A DNA stretch of 33,149 nucleotides from K189A clade bacterium (GTDB lineage: Bacteria; Pseudomonadota; Gammaproteobacteria; Pseudomonadales; Azotimanducaceae): NCBI GenBank assembly GCA_902565895.1, contig CACFGV010000022.1:1-33149 (forward strand), in the 5' to 3' direction. Within the stretch, counting starts at the first letter, position 1; the number at the start of each line of letters is the position of its first letter. The notes under the pieces are model-generated. The model saw only the letters and a program-made list of their open reading frames with translations, made no database searches and had not been told where the DNA came from. Shown piece after piece: positions 16,357 to 23,918 of this stretch. The position numbers were made by a program, and so were the translations under genes.

Positions 16357-18513
16357 TTACGATTCGGGGTTAAAACCGCGACCCTCAAGCAGGGGTTCAA
16401 TGCTTGGGTCTTTACCGCGGAAATTGCGATACAGCTCGTCAGCGGGCTTAAGACCACCGGCCTCGTAGACCCACTTTTGCAGTCGCGCAGCCAGTTCTGG
16501 GTCCCAAATATCTTCGGCCTGCTTAAAGGCGTCAAAGCCATCGGCATCTAGAATCTCTGACCACAAGTAAGCGTAGTATCCAGCCGAGTAGCCACCAGCA
16601 AAGATATGGCTGAAATATTGAGAGCGGTATCGCGGCTCAATTTCGGGGATCAGTCCATAGCCTTCGAGCACCTGTTTTTCATAGGCGCGGGCATCGGTAA
16701 TTTTTGCCGCCTCGGTAGGCGTCAGCGAGTGCCACGCCAAATCCAATAATGATGCGGCCACATATTCTGTGGTGTAGAAACCTTGGTTGTGGTTTTTCGC
16801 TCGACGAATTTTTTCGACCAGCTCGGTGGGGATGACCTCACCGGTTTCGTAATGCGTTGCATACATCTCGAGCATTTCGGGCTGGCTCACCCAGTGTTCT
16901 AGAATTTGTGCTGGGAACTCGGTGTAGTCTCGCGGTCCGTCGACGCCCGAGAATGTGGGATAGTCGATTTTGGTCATCAAGCCATGCAGGCCGTGGCCGA
17001 ATTCGTGGAACAAGGTTTCTACATCGGAAAAGCGCATCAAGGTGGGCTCACCCGCAGGCGGCAGTGGAAGATTCATATTGTTAGTAATGAGTGGGCGGAT
17101 CGGATTGTCGTTTATATTTGAAGTGCCACGGTAACTGCTCATCCATGCGCCGCCTCGTTTTGAGTCCCGGGCGTACATGTCGGACATGAACAGCCCAAGA
17201 TGTTGACCCTCTCGATCTCTAACATCGAATGAAACCACCACTGGATTCCAGCCTTCGATGTCAGCTTGCTCGAAGCTCAAGCCAAAAAGTCGATTTGCCA
17301 TGGCAAAGGCGCCTTGTTGGACGTTCTCAAGTTGGAAATACGGTTTGGTGACATTTTCGTCCAGGTCGTACCTTGCCAGTCGCAATTTTTCCGCAAGGTG
17401 CCACCAGTCCCATGCGGCAAATTTGGTCTCACCCATTAACCCCTGCATATCAGCACGTTCGCGCTTTGCTTGAGCTAGACCAGGGCGCCAAACCCGTAGC
17501 AAGAAATCCTCAGCACCCTGTGGGGTTTTCGCCATGTTGTATTCAAGAACATAGTGAGCGTGAGATTGGTAACCCATCAAACTGGCGCGTTCGGCACGAA
17601 GCTGGGCAATTTCAATGGCAATAGGTCCGTTATCTCGTTCGCCTTGTGAAGCGCGTAGTCGATAACCGTTGAAAAGCTTTTGGCGCAGGGCACGGTTGGT
17701 GGACTGCACCATAAAACTCTCATAGGCCGACCGATTCAAACCGACAACCCAAGCGTCCTGCTCTGAATCGTATATCGCCGCCTTAAAGTCACGGCTTAGG
17801 CCAGCCGTTTCTTCTGGGGTTTTCAGTATTAGCTTAAAAGCCTTAGTTTCCAGCAACAGGTTTTGCGCAAACTGCGTGGTGAGTTTGGATATTTCTTCAT
17901 TGATGGCGGCGATCTGCTGCTTAACCGCCGGCGCTAAAGCAGCGCCAGCGCGAACAAAACCGCGATGGGTCAGTTCCAGCAGACGTGCCTCTTGTTCGTC
18001 TAGGTCGAGTGTATCGCGGGCGTCGAAAACTGCTTTTACGCGCTGATAAAGAGCATCGCTTAACCTGATCGCATCGGACTCACGGGTCAGCAGTGGGTAA
18101 ATTTGGGTCTGTAGCGCGCGTAACTCGTCATTGGTATCCGTACCGGTGATGTTGCGGAAGGTGTACGCCACTTTATCCAGACTGCCGCCGGACAGCTCTA
18201 AGGCCAATATGGTATTGGCAAAGGTTGGCGGCTCAGGATTGTTAACGATCACAGCAATGTCAGCACGCAGTTCCTGCAGCGCCTTCTTTACGGCAGGCAA
18301 ATAATCAGCGGTTTCGATTTGCGCAAAAGGCGGCACCCCAAAAGGTGTCTGCCACGTCTCACGGAATGGATTGCCTGCCAGTTCGGCGTCGCTGACGGCC
18401 AGATCGTCTGGCGCAGCCTGGGCTAATTCAGAACCGCTTTTAGAGTCGGATTGACCGCAAGCCACGGTCAAGATGGCAAAACATGCAACAACGAATAAAC
18501 GATGGGCGTTCAC
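16357..18513 (-). CDS. M3-family zinc metallopeptidase, lipoprotein (peptidyl-dipeptidase Dcp-like)
   Basis: A 718-residue thimet-oligopeptidase-family enzyme that cleaves short peptides. The zinc site is H503-E-F-G-H507, with E532 in D-Y-T-E-F-P as the third ligand. The C-terminal substrate-binding block Y-F-S-H-I-F-A-G-G-Y-S-A-G-Y-Y matches Dcp/OpdA proteins. The N-terminus has a hydrophobic core ending in L-T-V-A-C, a lipobox-like site, so it is probably an envelope lipoprotein, unlike the cytoplasmic E. coli relatives. An ATG at 18531 adds six residues, but GGAGG (complement of 18520-18524) lies inside that extension and sits six bases before a GTG at 18513, which I chose. It likely supplies di- and tripeptides in the periplasm (inference). 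Confidence 0.9.
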   Translation of the reverse strand: MNAHRLFVVACFAILTVACGQSDSKSGSELAQAAPDDLAVSDAELAGNPFRETWQTPFGVPPFAQIETADYLPAVKKALQELRADIAVIVNNPEPPTFANTILALELSGGSLDKVAYTFRNITGTDTNDELRALQTQIYPLLTRESDAIRLSDALYQRVKAVFDARDTLDLDEQEARLLELTHRGFVRAGAALAPAVKQQIAAINEEISKLTTQFAQNLLLETKAFKLILKTPEETAGLSRDFKAAIYDSEQDAWVVGLNRSAYESFMVQSTNRALRQKLFNGYRLRASQGERDNGPIAIEIAQLRAERASLMGYQSHAHYVLEYNMAKTPQGAEDFLLRVWRPGLAQAKRERADMQGLMGETKFAAWDWWHLAEKLRLARYDLDENVTKPYFQLENVQQGAFAMANRLFGLSFEQADIEGWNPVVVSFDVRDREGQHLGLFMSDMYARDSKRGGAWMSSYRGTSNINDNPIRPLITNNMNLPLPPAGEPTLMRFSDVETLFHEFGHGLHGLMTKIDYPTFSGVDGPRDYTEFPAQILEHWVSQPEMLEMYATHYETGEVIPTELVEKIRRAKNHNQGFYTTEYVAASLLDLAWHSLTPTEAAKITDARAYEKQVLEGYGLIPEIEPRYRSQYFSHIFAGGYSAGYYAYLWSEILDADGFDAFKQAEDIWDPELAARLQKWVYEAGGLKPADELYRNFRGKDPSIEPLLEGRGFNPES

Positions 18514-18642
18514 GGTGGGCCTCCACTTCATTTACGGGGTGCGCTGGTTCAGGGCGCTGTAGATTTCCCTGGAAGCTTATACACAGCCTTGGTGAAAGGC
18601 CACGAATAACCCGTTTTAGTGTACGGACCCGCGAGCGCAGGA

Positions 18643-19449
18643 CTAACGACCCTGATATACCGGCGGTCGCTTTTCAATAAAGGCACGCATGCCTTCTTGA
18701 GCGTCCTTGGTGCGAGAGCACAGCACCTGATTTCTATTTTCAACAGCAATAGCCGCTTCTAAACCTGGGGCGTCGATGGCTACGTTTAAGCCTTCCTTGG
18801 TTAGGCGCAAGCCCATTGGTGAAGCGAGCAACATTTCTTCAGCATAACGTTTGCCGGTCTCCAGCAAGGCATCTTCGGGCACCACTTCCGATACTAAGTT
18901 GGTGCGTAAGCATCGGTCGGCGTGAATGAACTTGCCGGTCAGCATCAGTTCTGAGGCTATGGAGGTGCCCACCAAACGTGGTAGGAAATAGCTGGTGCCC
19001 ATGTCACAGGCCGACAGCCCAAGCTTAATGAAAGCGGCGTTCATTTTTGCGGTGTCCGCCGCTATACGCACATCGCTGGCTAACGCAAAGGCAAAGCCGC
19101 CACCGCAAGCTGGCCCCTGAATCAGGCTGATAATTGGCTGGGGACAACGGCGCATTTTGATGTAGACCTCGGCCAAATAGCCTTGGAAGCCCATGCCGGC
19201 GCCGAAGGGCCGAGGCACCGAGGGATCGCTGGCCGATTTGATGTCCAAACCGGCGCAAAAGGCGCTACCTCGTCCGCCCAACAGCACCACTCGGGTCCGA
19301 TCGTTTTCGTACAGATGATCAAAGTAGTGCCGCAGTTCTGTCACCATTTGCGTTGTGATGGCATTCAGAGCCTCAGGCCGGTTCAACCAAAGCTTATCCA
19401 GTGCTCCGTCTCGCTCCACCGACAAGGTCTCGTATTGATCCAGTTGCAT
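18643..19449 (-). CDS. Crotonase (enoyl-CoA hydratase/isomerase) family protein
   Basis: A 268-residue crotonase-fold protein acting on acyl-CoA thioesters. The two oxyanion-hole segments are visible: S-A-F-C-A-G-L-D-I near 62-70 and A-C-G-G-G-F-A near 114-120. Both glutamates of classical enoyl-CoA hydratase are absent: Ala120 stands where G-G-G-C-E has Glu, and Phe140 takes the second position. Asp149 in S-A-C-D-M-G-T-S-Y lines up with the catalytic Asp of dienoyl-CoA isomerases (A-D-V-G-T). An isomerase or another crotonase reaction is therefore more likely than hydration. AAGGGGAG before the ATG is a strong ribosome site. The gene stands alone, downstream of the PRT gene at 19602 on the same strand. 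Confidence 0.88.
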   Translation of the reverse strand: MQLDQYETLSVERDGALDKLWLNRPEALNAITTQMVTELRHYFDHLYENDRTRVVLLGGRGSAFCAGLDIKSASDPSVPRPFGAGMGFQGYLAEVYIKMRRCPQPIISLIQGPACGGGFAFALASDVRIAADTAKMNAAFIKLGLSACDMGTSYFLPRLVGTSIASELMLTGKFIHADRCLRTNLVSEVVPEDALLETGKRYAEEMLLASPMGLRLTKEGLNVAIDAPGLEAAIAVENRNQVLCSRTKDAQEGMRAFIEKRPPVYQGR

Positions 19450-19601
19450 GATGTTCTCCCCTTAGATCGCAAAATCTTAGGTAGCTGGCTTAGGAATTGC
19501 CAGCCCGATCAAGTGCAATGGTGGCGCTGGGCGAGGTAGATGAGGCTAAATATCAGGAATGCCGATTGACGGCAAACGAGCCAGTTTGCGGTGCTGGAGC
19601 C

Positions 19602-20177
19602 CTAGGGGGACAGCATGTCCTGTAGAAATGGCTTATGGGTGCGTAATTGGTCCTCGCTGATCCCGCGCATTTCGTACGGCAGCACCACCCATTGATTGAC
19701 CTCGTGTAAAAAATAGTCGGGGTAGGGTGCCTTTGGGTTGGTGTGCTTCCACAGGGTAGCTACGCGTACTTGATGTGGCATGTTGCGGCGCAACCCGGTG
19801 CGCAATTGGTCTACCACGGCTCGGGTGTGGCGGCCGCTACGGTATACGTCATCGACAATCAGCAAGCGATCGTCGGCACTTAATGTCTGCAAAGCATAAC
19901 TTTTGCCATGCACTCGAATGCCCTCTTTGGTTTCGCTTGAGCGCTCGTATTGAGGCAAACCCTCGTAGGAGGTCCGGATGGTGGTGTGGTCTGTTGCAAC
20001 GCCCAGATAGGCCAAACACTCTTGAACCGCGAGGGCGACCGTGCTGCCGCCGCGCCACAAACCGACGATAAAGGTGGGCCGGTAACCGCTGGCGAAAATC
20101 CGAGCGCCTAGCCGGTAAGAGGCGGTAATATGATCTCGCTCTTTAACAAAGATTCTGTCGATGTGCGAAGTATTCAT
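19602..20177 (-). CDS. Phosphoribosyltransferase, hypoxanthine-type (COG2236), with altered PRPP loop
   Basis: A 191-residue type I phosphoribosyltransferase and a clear paralogue of its divergent neighbour at 20255-20821. They share the W-R-G-G loop, R-T-S, the H-G-x-S-Y segment and the T-H-K-P tail. The PRPP loop reads L-L-I-V-D-D-V-Y-R-S-G-R-H with D109/D110. Where the neighbour has the Asp that acts as general base in hypoxanthine-guanine PRTs, this copy has Arg113, and where the neighbour has Thr it has His117. It may have a different base specificity, low activity or a regulatory role in the manner of PyrR; these are inferences. A weak G-rich site precedes the ATG. The two genes share a 77-bp promoter region containing an 8-bp inverted repeat. 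Confidence 0.8.
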   Translation of the reverse strand: MNTSHIDRIFVKERDHITASYRLGARIFASGYRPTFIVGLWRGGSTVALAVQECLAYLGVATDHTTIRTSYEGLPQYERSSETKEGIRVHGKSYALQTLSADDRLLIVDDVYRSGRHTRAVVDQLRTGLRRNMPHQVRVATLWKHTNPKAPYPDYFLHEVNQWVVLPYEMRGISEDQLRTHKPFLQDMLSP

Positions 20178-20215
20178 ATTTAGCCTGCGCCTTATCTTTG
20201 TTTCTGCTCAGTTAG

Positions 20216-20238
20216 GCGTTGTCTTGTTTTGACAACGC
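20216..20238. promoter_or_regulatory. 8-bp inverted repeat between the divergent PRT genes, candidate operator or hairpin
   Basis: GCGTTGTC (20216-20223) and GACAACGC (20231-20238) are perfect inverted arms separated by 7 bases. The repeat lies in the 77-bp space between the two divergent PRT starts and ends one base before GGGGA (20240-20244), the ribosome site of the plus-strand gene. A weak promoter pair, TTGTCT at 20219-20224 and GATAAT at 20243-20248, overlaps it. It could be an operator for a dimeric regulator of both genes or an RNA hairpin limiting translation of one. The repeat is seen; its role is inference. Confidence 0.5.
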
Positions 20239-20254
20239 TGGGGATAATAACGCC

Positions 20255-20821
20255 ATGACAGACAAATACTACATTGACCCAGAGCAATTGCTCGCGGATT
20301 CCTTCAGGCTCGCCCAACAAGTGCATCGAAGCGGCTATGAACCCACGTTCATTATGGCGCTGTGGCGAGGCGGTGCGCCAATTGGTTTGGCTGTGCAGGA
20401 ATACTTTGCCTATCACAATATAGAAACTGATCACATTTTGGTGCGCACCAGTTCGTATCACGGCATCGACCAGCAGTCTCGAGACGTTAATATTCACGGC
20501 CTGAGTTACCTTGTAAAAAACCTTTCCGCTGAGGATCGAGTGTTGATCGTTGACGACGTCTTCGACACCGGTCAAACAATCAATGCAATTATCCAAACCA
20601 TGCGGGCGCAGTTAAAAAACAATTTGCCCCAAGATATTCGAGTGGCGGTGCCGTATTTCAAGCCCAGCCGCAACCAGACCGACCGACTACCAGAGTACTT
20701 TCTTCACGAAACCGAGGAGTGGCTTATATACCCGCACTCGGTAGAGGGGCTTACGCCAGAGGAGATTAAGACGCACAAGCCGCAGCTGTATGAGGTGCTG
20801 CACAAGTACATCGAGACGTAG
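20255..20821 (+). CDS. Hypoxanthine-type phosphoribosyltransferase (COG2236)
   Basis: A 188-residue type I PRT, expected to join hypoxanthine and/or guanine or xanthine to PRPP, giving the nucleotide. The PRPP-binding loop is canonical: V-L-I-V-D-D-V-F-D-T-G-Q-T with D100/D101, the general-base Asp104 and T105/T108. The W-R-G-G segment at 37-40 carries the pyrophosphate-binding loop. The frame is open to a TTG at 20219, but GGGG at 20240-20243 points to the ATG at 20255. It diverges from a paralogue with a degenerate loop and converges with the exported adenosine deaminase gene 5 bp away. In this setting it probably completes salvage of bases imported by the permease at 26427-27725 (inference). 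Confidence 0.88.
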   Translation: MTDKYYIDPEQLLADSFRLAQQVHRSGYEPTFIMALWRGGAPIGLAVQEYFAYHNIETDHILVRTSSYHGIDQQSRDVNIHGLSYLVKNLSAEDRVLIVDDVFDTGQTINAIIQTMRAQLKNNLPQDIRVAVPYFKPSRNQTDRLPEYFLHETEEWLIYPHSVEGLTPEEIKTHKPQLYEVLHKYIET

Positions 20822-20826
20822 GGTTG

Positions 20827-22395
20827 TTACGGCTGGAAAAAGCGAGCGGCAAAACGACTGAGCCGTGTCTCCAGTTCCCATTGCAAAGTGGCTTTTGGGC
20901 TTGCTGCTAAAAAGTCAGCGCAGCCTTTGTCGATCTCGCGCGAGCCCACAGACGTTGCCGCACAGGCGTCCACAACCGTTGCCGATAAGGTGGTGGAAAA
21001 CAAGGATGCGCCGGGCAGGAAGCTGTATTGCAAGGAGTTGCGTGCAAAGTAAAGTAATTGTTGGTAATTCAAGTCATAGGTGGTCACAGCGCGCTGGTAT
21101 TCGTGGGTCAAATCTATGCGCGAAACGCCTTCGTCATCCGTAGCAAGGGTAACGGGCACACCATATTCGAGGTAGGTAGGCAGCGGATGAGCGGCGTCCT
21201 TGATGCCCAAAATGACATCGTTACTGGTGAGATTGATTTCTACTAAAATATCCTTTAACGCCATCGACTTGAGCAGTTCATCCATATTGCTGTCGTAGGC
21301 AATGTCGATACCGTGGCCGATGCGGGTCGCCCCAGCTGTTTCAATAGCGTCGCGGATATGCCAACCCAGGTTCTCGGGTGGTACAAGCCCCAGCGTCAGT
21401 TCTCCCGCATGTAGGGTGATGCCAGCAGGTTCGGCGGGGAACGCGGCGCTCAGCTCTGCAACGAATTGCATATGTTGGTGATAGTCGCGTAGGGCGATGC
21501 GATGGTCCTCTGGGGCAACGAAATTTAGTGCCACCACACGAGCGTCGGCTTGCATAAGCTTGACCGCCAACAGCGTCTGGGCGTACACCTCGATTGGTGC
21601 AAACGTCCGCAGCACCTGGGCTTGGAATCTGACTGTAACGTCGCAACCTACGGCCGACGTTTGGCTTTGTTCGTTGCAGCCCAGCAGCCTTTGTTGGCGT
21701 GCTTCAATGGCATCGAATTGTGTTATGACCTGACTTACGATCTCATCGACTTTGGCGTGGTCAATGCGCTCGCCAAACGGCGCGTCCAGGCGTCCACTGC
21801 TTGCGGCCAATCGAATCACGTCCAACATGCCCAGGCTGATCATCAGCTCCAAATACAGCATATTTTGTCGGCCTGCACGCTGCCTTGCCTCTGCCACCAT
21901 GTCGCCAAAGCGACCCAGTGCGGCGGTTTGAAAGCGGCTGAAAGTCGCAAAGAATTGATCATGACCCGACACCGATCGGCGCTCGAAATTGCGCACGGAC
22001 AAGGCGTCAATAATCGGTTCCAGGGGCTGGGTTGAGCCGTCCGCCATGAGCTGTTTCAGCGAAATCGTTCCATCACAAGGCGGTGGCGTGATGACGTTTG
22101 TTTTTAGATCAATGCACTTGCCGTCTTCGCTGGCCCACTGCAAATACGATTCCGCATATACAGCGCCAGAAAGGTGGTTATGTAAGTCGCCGCCTTTGGG
22201 GAATTGTTGGAGAAACTGGCGTAGTTTAACGGGGTCCTGTTTGATTGATTCATAGTAGTCAGCGACAGCCGCAACGGACCCATGAGGGAGCACGATCAGC
22301 ACAGTCATGACCAGCAGCCTTTTGACTAAAGGCCGCAAGCTGCTTAGCCGACGGATGTTGGAAGCGATTCTTTTGGGAGCTACAGCCCTGCGCAA
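20827..22395 (-). CDS. Exported adenosine deaminase-like enzyme
   Basis: A 522-residue amidohydrolase of the adenosine/AMP deaminase family, converting adenosine (or a related aminopurine nucleoside) to inosine plus ammonia. The zinc and catalytic residues are all present: H72-N-H74, H329-A-G-E332, G-H361-G-I-D, and D420/D421 in A-T-D-D-E-G. A signal peptide (basic run near 21-26, hydrophobic core, cleavage near A-V-A around 45) predicts a periplasmic or secreted enzyme, as in the ADGF-like branch, unlike cytoplasmic Add. It is longer than Add (about 330), with an insert near 230-260. The start is the TTG at 22395, preceded by GGGGG; an ATG at residue 30 would destroy the signal peptide. It follows the NUP gene by 11 bp, so they are co-transcribed. 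Confidence 0.88.
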   Translation of the reverse strand: MRRAVAPKRIASNIRRLSSLRPLVKRLLVMTVLIVLPHGSVAAVADYYESIKQDPVKLRQFLQQFPKGGDLHNHLSGAVYAESYLQWASEDGKCIDLKTNVITPPPCDGTISLKQLMADGSTQPLEPIIDALSVRNFERRSVSGHDQFFATFSRFQTAALGRFGDMVAEARQRAGRQNMLYLELMISLGMLDVIRLAASSGRLDAPFGERIDHAKVDEIVSQVITQFDAIEARQQRLLGCNEQSQTSAVGCDVTVRFQAQVLRTFAPIEVYAQTLLAVKLMQADARVVALNFVAPEDHRIALRDYHQHMQFVAELSAAFPAEPAGITLHAGELTLGLVPPENLGWHIRDAIETAGATRIGHGIDIAYDSNMDELLKSMALKDILVEINLTSNDVILGIKDAAHPLPTYLEYGVPVTLATDDEGVSRIDLTHEYQRAVTTYDLNYQQLLYFARNSLQYSFLPGASLFSTTLSATVVDACAATSVGSREIDKGCADFLAASPKATLQWELETRLSRFAARFFQP

Positions 22396-22406
22396 GACAA
22401 CCCCCG

Positions 22407-23537
22407 CTACCTGCTGTTGCCTGGAACAGTCTTGGCATACTGGTCCCAGTTGCTCAGTAACTCGTCGATTACAATAGACCCAGTAATGTAGATGTTCTCC
22501 AATGACGCTTCCATACCTGCGTAGCCATCGTTCTCTTTCAACAGATTTTCTGCCGCGGTGACGCCTGGTGGCTGCATGGTGTAATTGCTCCCGCCGCGCA
22601 GCACTAGGAATCGGTCAACGTCGACTTTGTTGATCTTGTCGAGGTAATACAGGGCTTGATAGGTGCCAGTATCCTCCATGGCAGAGGTCACAAAGTCAGT
22701 CTCGCCGTCAGACCAATAGCTCACCCAACGATTGGCCCAGTCGTTCATCAATTTGCCGTGCCAAAAGGTCATGGCGGCGATATGACCGCCGGTCAGTACG
22801 AAGGGTGGTTTGCGGGCATTGGGGTGTTCGGTATATAGCGCTCGGGTTGCCGCCAGCGCCTCAGGATCGACCAACGGTGCGTCTTTGGTCAGCTCAAAAG
22901 CCCAGTCGCGCAGCCCAGCGTTTGCCTTAAACATTTCGCCAGTAGGCTCGGGTCGTGCTGGGTCGTAAGGAAATTTTGTATAGCGCGCAAAAAAGCCAGT
23001 GTCCCAATCCTCGGGTATTTCACGCGCATCGATTTCGTGACCAAGGTCGCCGTCCACCAAATATGAGGACCAAGCGACCGAACCTATGGATGCGTCTTCT
23101 GGATCAATGCCGGCAATGCCGGCCACCATCCAATAAGCTTTGGATAGATCAAAGCGGGGGTCTAAACCCAAAGCCATGGTCGCGGTGGCAGACTTTGCAG
23201 TGCCCATACCGGTGACCATGCCGAGTATCTGCGATTCGCTGTTGTAGAAGAGATCATGATGGGATTGGGGAAAGGGAATTCGCTCGTTGAGGTTGCGGCG
23301 CTCCTTCCACAGTTGGAACTCGCCAGCAGTATCACCCTCGTCCTCGCCAATTTCGAACATGGTGACAATCACTGCCTTTACCGGCAGCGGTGCCGGTGTT
23401 TTTGCCTCTGCAGTCAGTTCCGAGTTGGGAGCGCAGGCAGTGGTTACGGCCAGCAGTAGCAGCACACCACACAGTTTGCACCAAAGCGGCAGATTCTCGT
23501 GACGTGCTATACGAAGGCGTAATTTGGATTCGAGCAT
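22407..23537 (-). CDS. Purine nucleoside permease (NUP) family protein, exported; probably a nucleoside phosphorylase/hydrolase
   Basis: A 376-residue member of the NUP family (named after a Candida nucleoside permease). There is no set of transmembrane segments. The protein has one N-terminal signal ending in V-T-T-A-C, a lipobox-like site, then a globular domain with V-T-G-M-G-T-A-K-S near 110 and A-G-I-A-G-I-D-P near 137. S-A-M-E-D-T-G later resembles the M-E loop of nucleoside phosphorylases. The fold relation to that superfamily suggests that it binds or cleaves purine nucleosides in the periplasm instead of forming a channel (inference). AAGGA before the ATG at 23537 supports this start over one at 23573. 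It is the first gene of an operon with the exported adenosine deaminase and diverges from the TonB receptor. Confidence 0.8.
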   Translation of the reverse strand: MLESKLRLRIARHENLPLWCKLCGVLLLLAVTTACAPNSELTAEAKTPAPLPVKAVIVTMFEIGEDEGDTAGEFQLWKERRNLNERIPFPQSHHDLFYNSESQILGMVTGMGTAKSATATMALGLDPRFDLSKAYWMVAGIAGIDPEDASIGSVAWSSYLVDGDLGHEIDAREIPEDWDTGFFARYTKFPYDPARPEPTGEMFKANAGLRDWAFELTKDAPLVDPEALAATRALYTEHPNARKPPFVLTGGHIAAMTFWHGKLMNDWANRWVSYWSDGETDFVTSAMEDTGTYQALYYLDKINKVDVDRFLVLRGGSNYTMQPPGVTAAENLLKENDGYAGMEASLENIYITGSIVIDELLSNWDQYAKTVPGNSR

Positions 23538-23918
23538 TAGGGTTCCTTGTGTTGGCAAATCATGGAAAAGCACATGGCTGCAGTTTGTTTAGTTAGCCGC
23601 GCTTTTTCCAGCCCCAAACAGGGCTCAAGCAACAAAAATAGAAATTAGCCTCGCGCTTGGCGAAGCCTCTTTTGCATGGTGTTCAAACATGGTGCAGGTC
23701 CTGTGTTATTGCACAGCTGTGACTCATCAAAATATGCAATCTGTAGCGGATGCGTGTGAGTGCTGGCGGCACATTAATTGCACACAAATTGCACATACAG
23801 GGTGCTACAAGTTCTTGAGCAGAGACGGCGCAAAAGGGGCGGCCCTCGGACCGTTTAGACGGTACGCAAAAAATAGCAACAGAAACTTAAAACAGATTAC
23901 TCAACACAAGGGGACGGT
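23538..23918. promoter_or_regulatory. Divergent intergenic region between NUP and TonB-receptor genes, with ATTGCACA repeats
   Basis: This is the longest gene-free stretch in the window and must hold the promoters of the NUP/deaminase operon (leftward) and the receptor (rightward). ATTGCACA occurs three times: 23708-23715, 23777-23784 and 23788-23795, the last two exactly 11 bp apart, about one helical turn. This looks like a regulator or cAMP/CRP-like binding array, but no known consensus fits well. Two small hairpins are also present: AGCCC/GGGCT at 23610-23625 and ACCGT/ACGGT at 23850-23863. I saw no convincing -35/-10 pair and no credible small gene. Confidence 0.4.

Noticed and set aside
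16350-16362. Bidirectional terminator expected between the abutting HupE and M3 peptidase genes
   Set aside because: The two stop codons touch and no hairpin with flanking A/T runs is visible, so no terminator can be annotated.
19560-19574. TGCCG/CGGCA stem after the altered PRT gene, considered as a terminator
   Set aside because: Only 5 bp and no T-run on the relevant strand.
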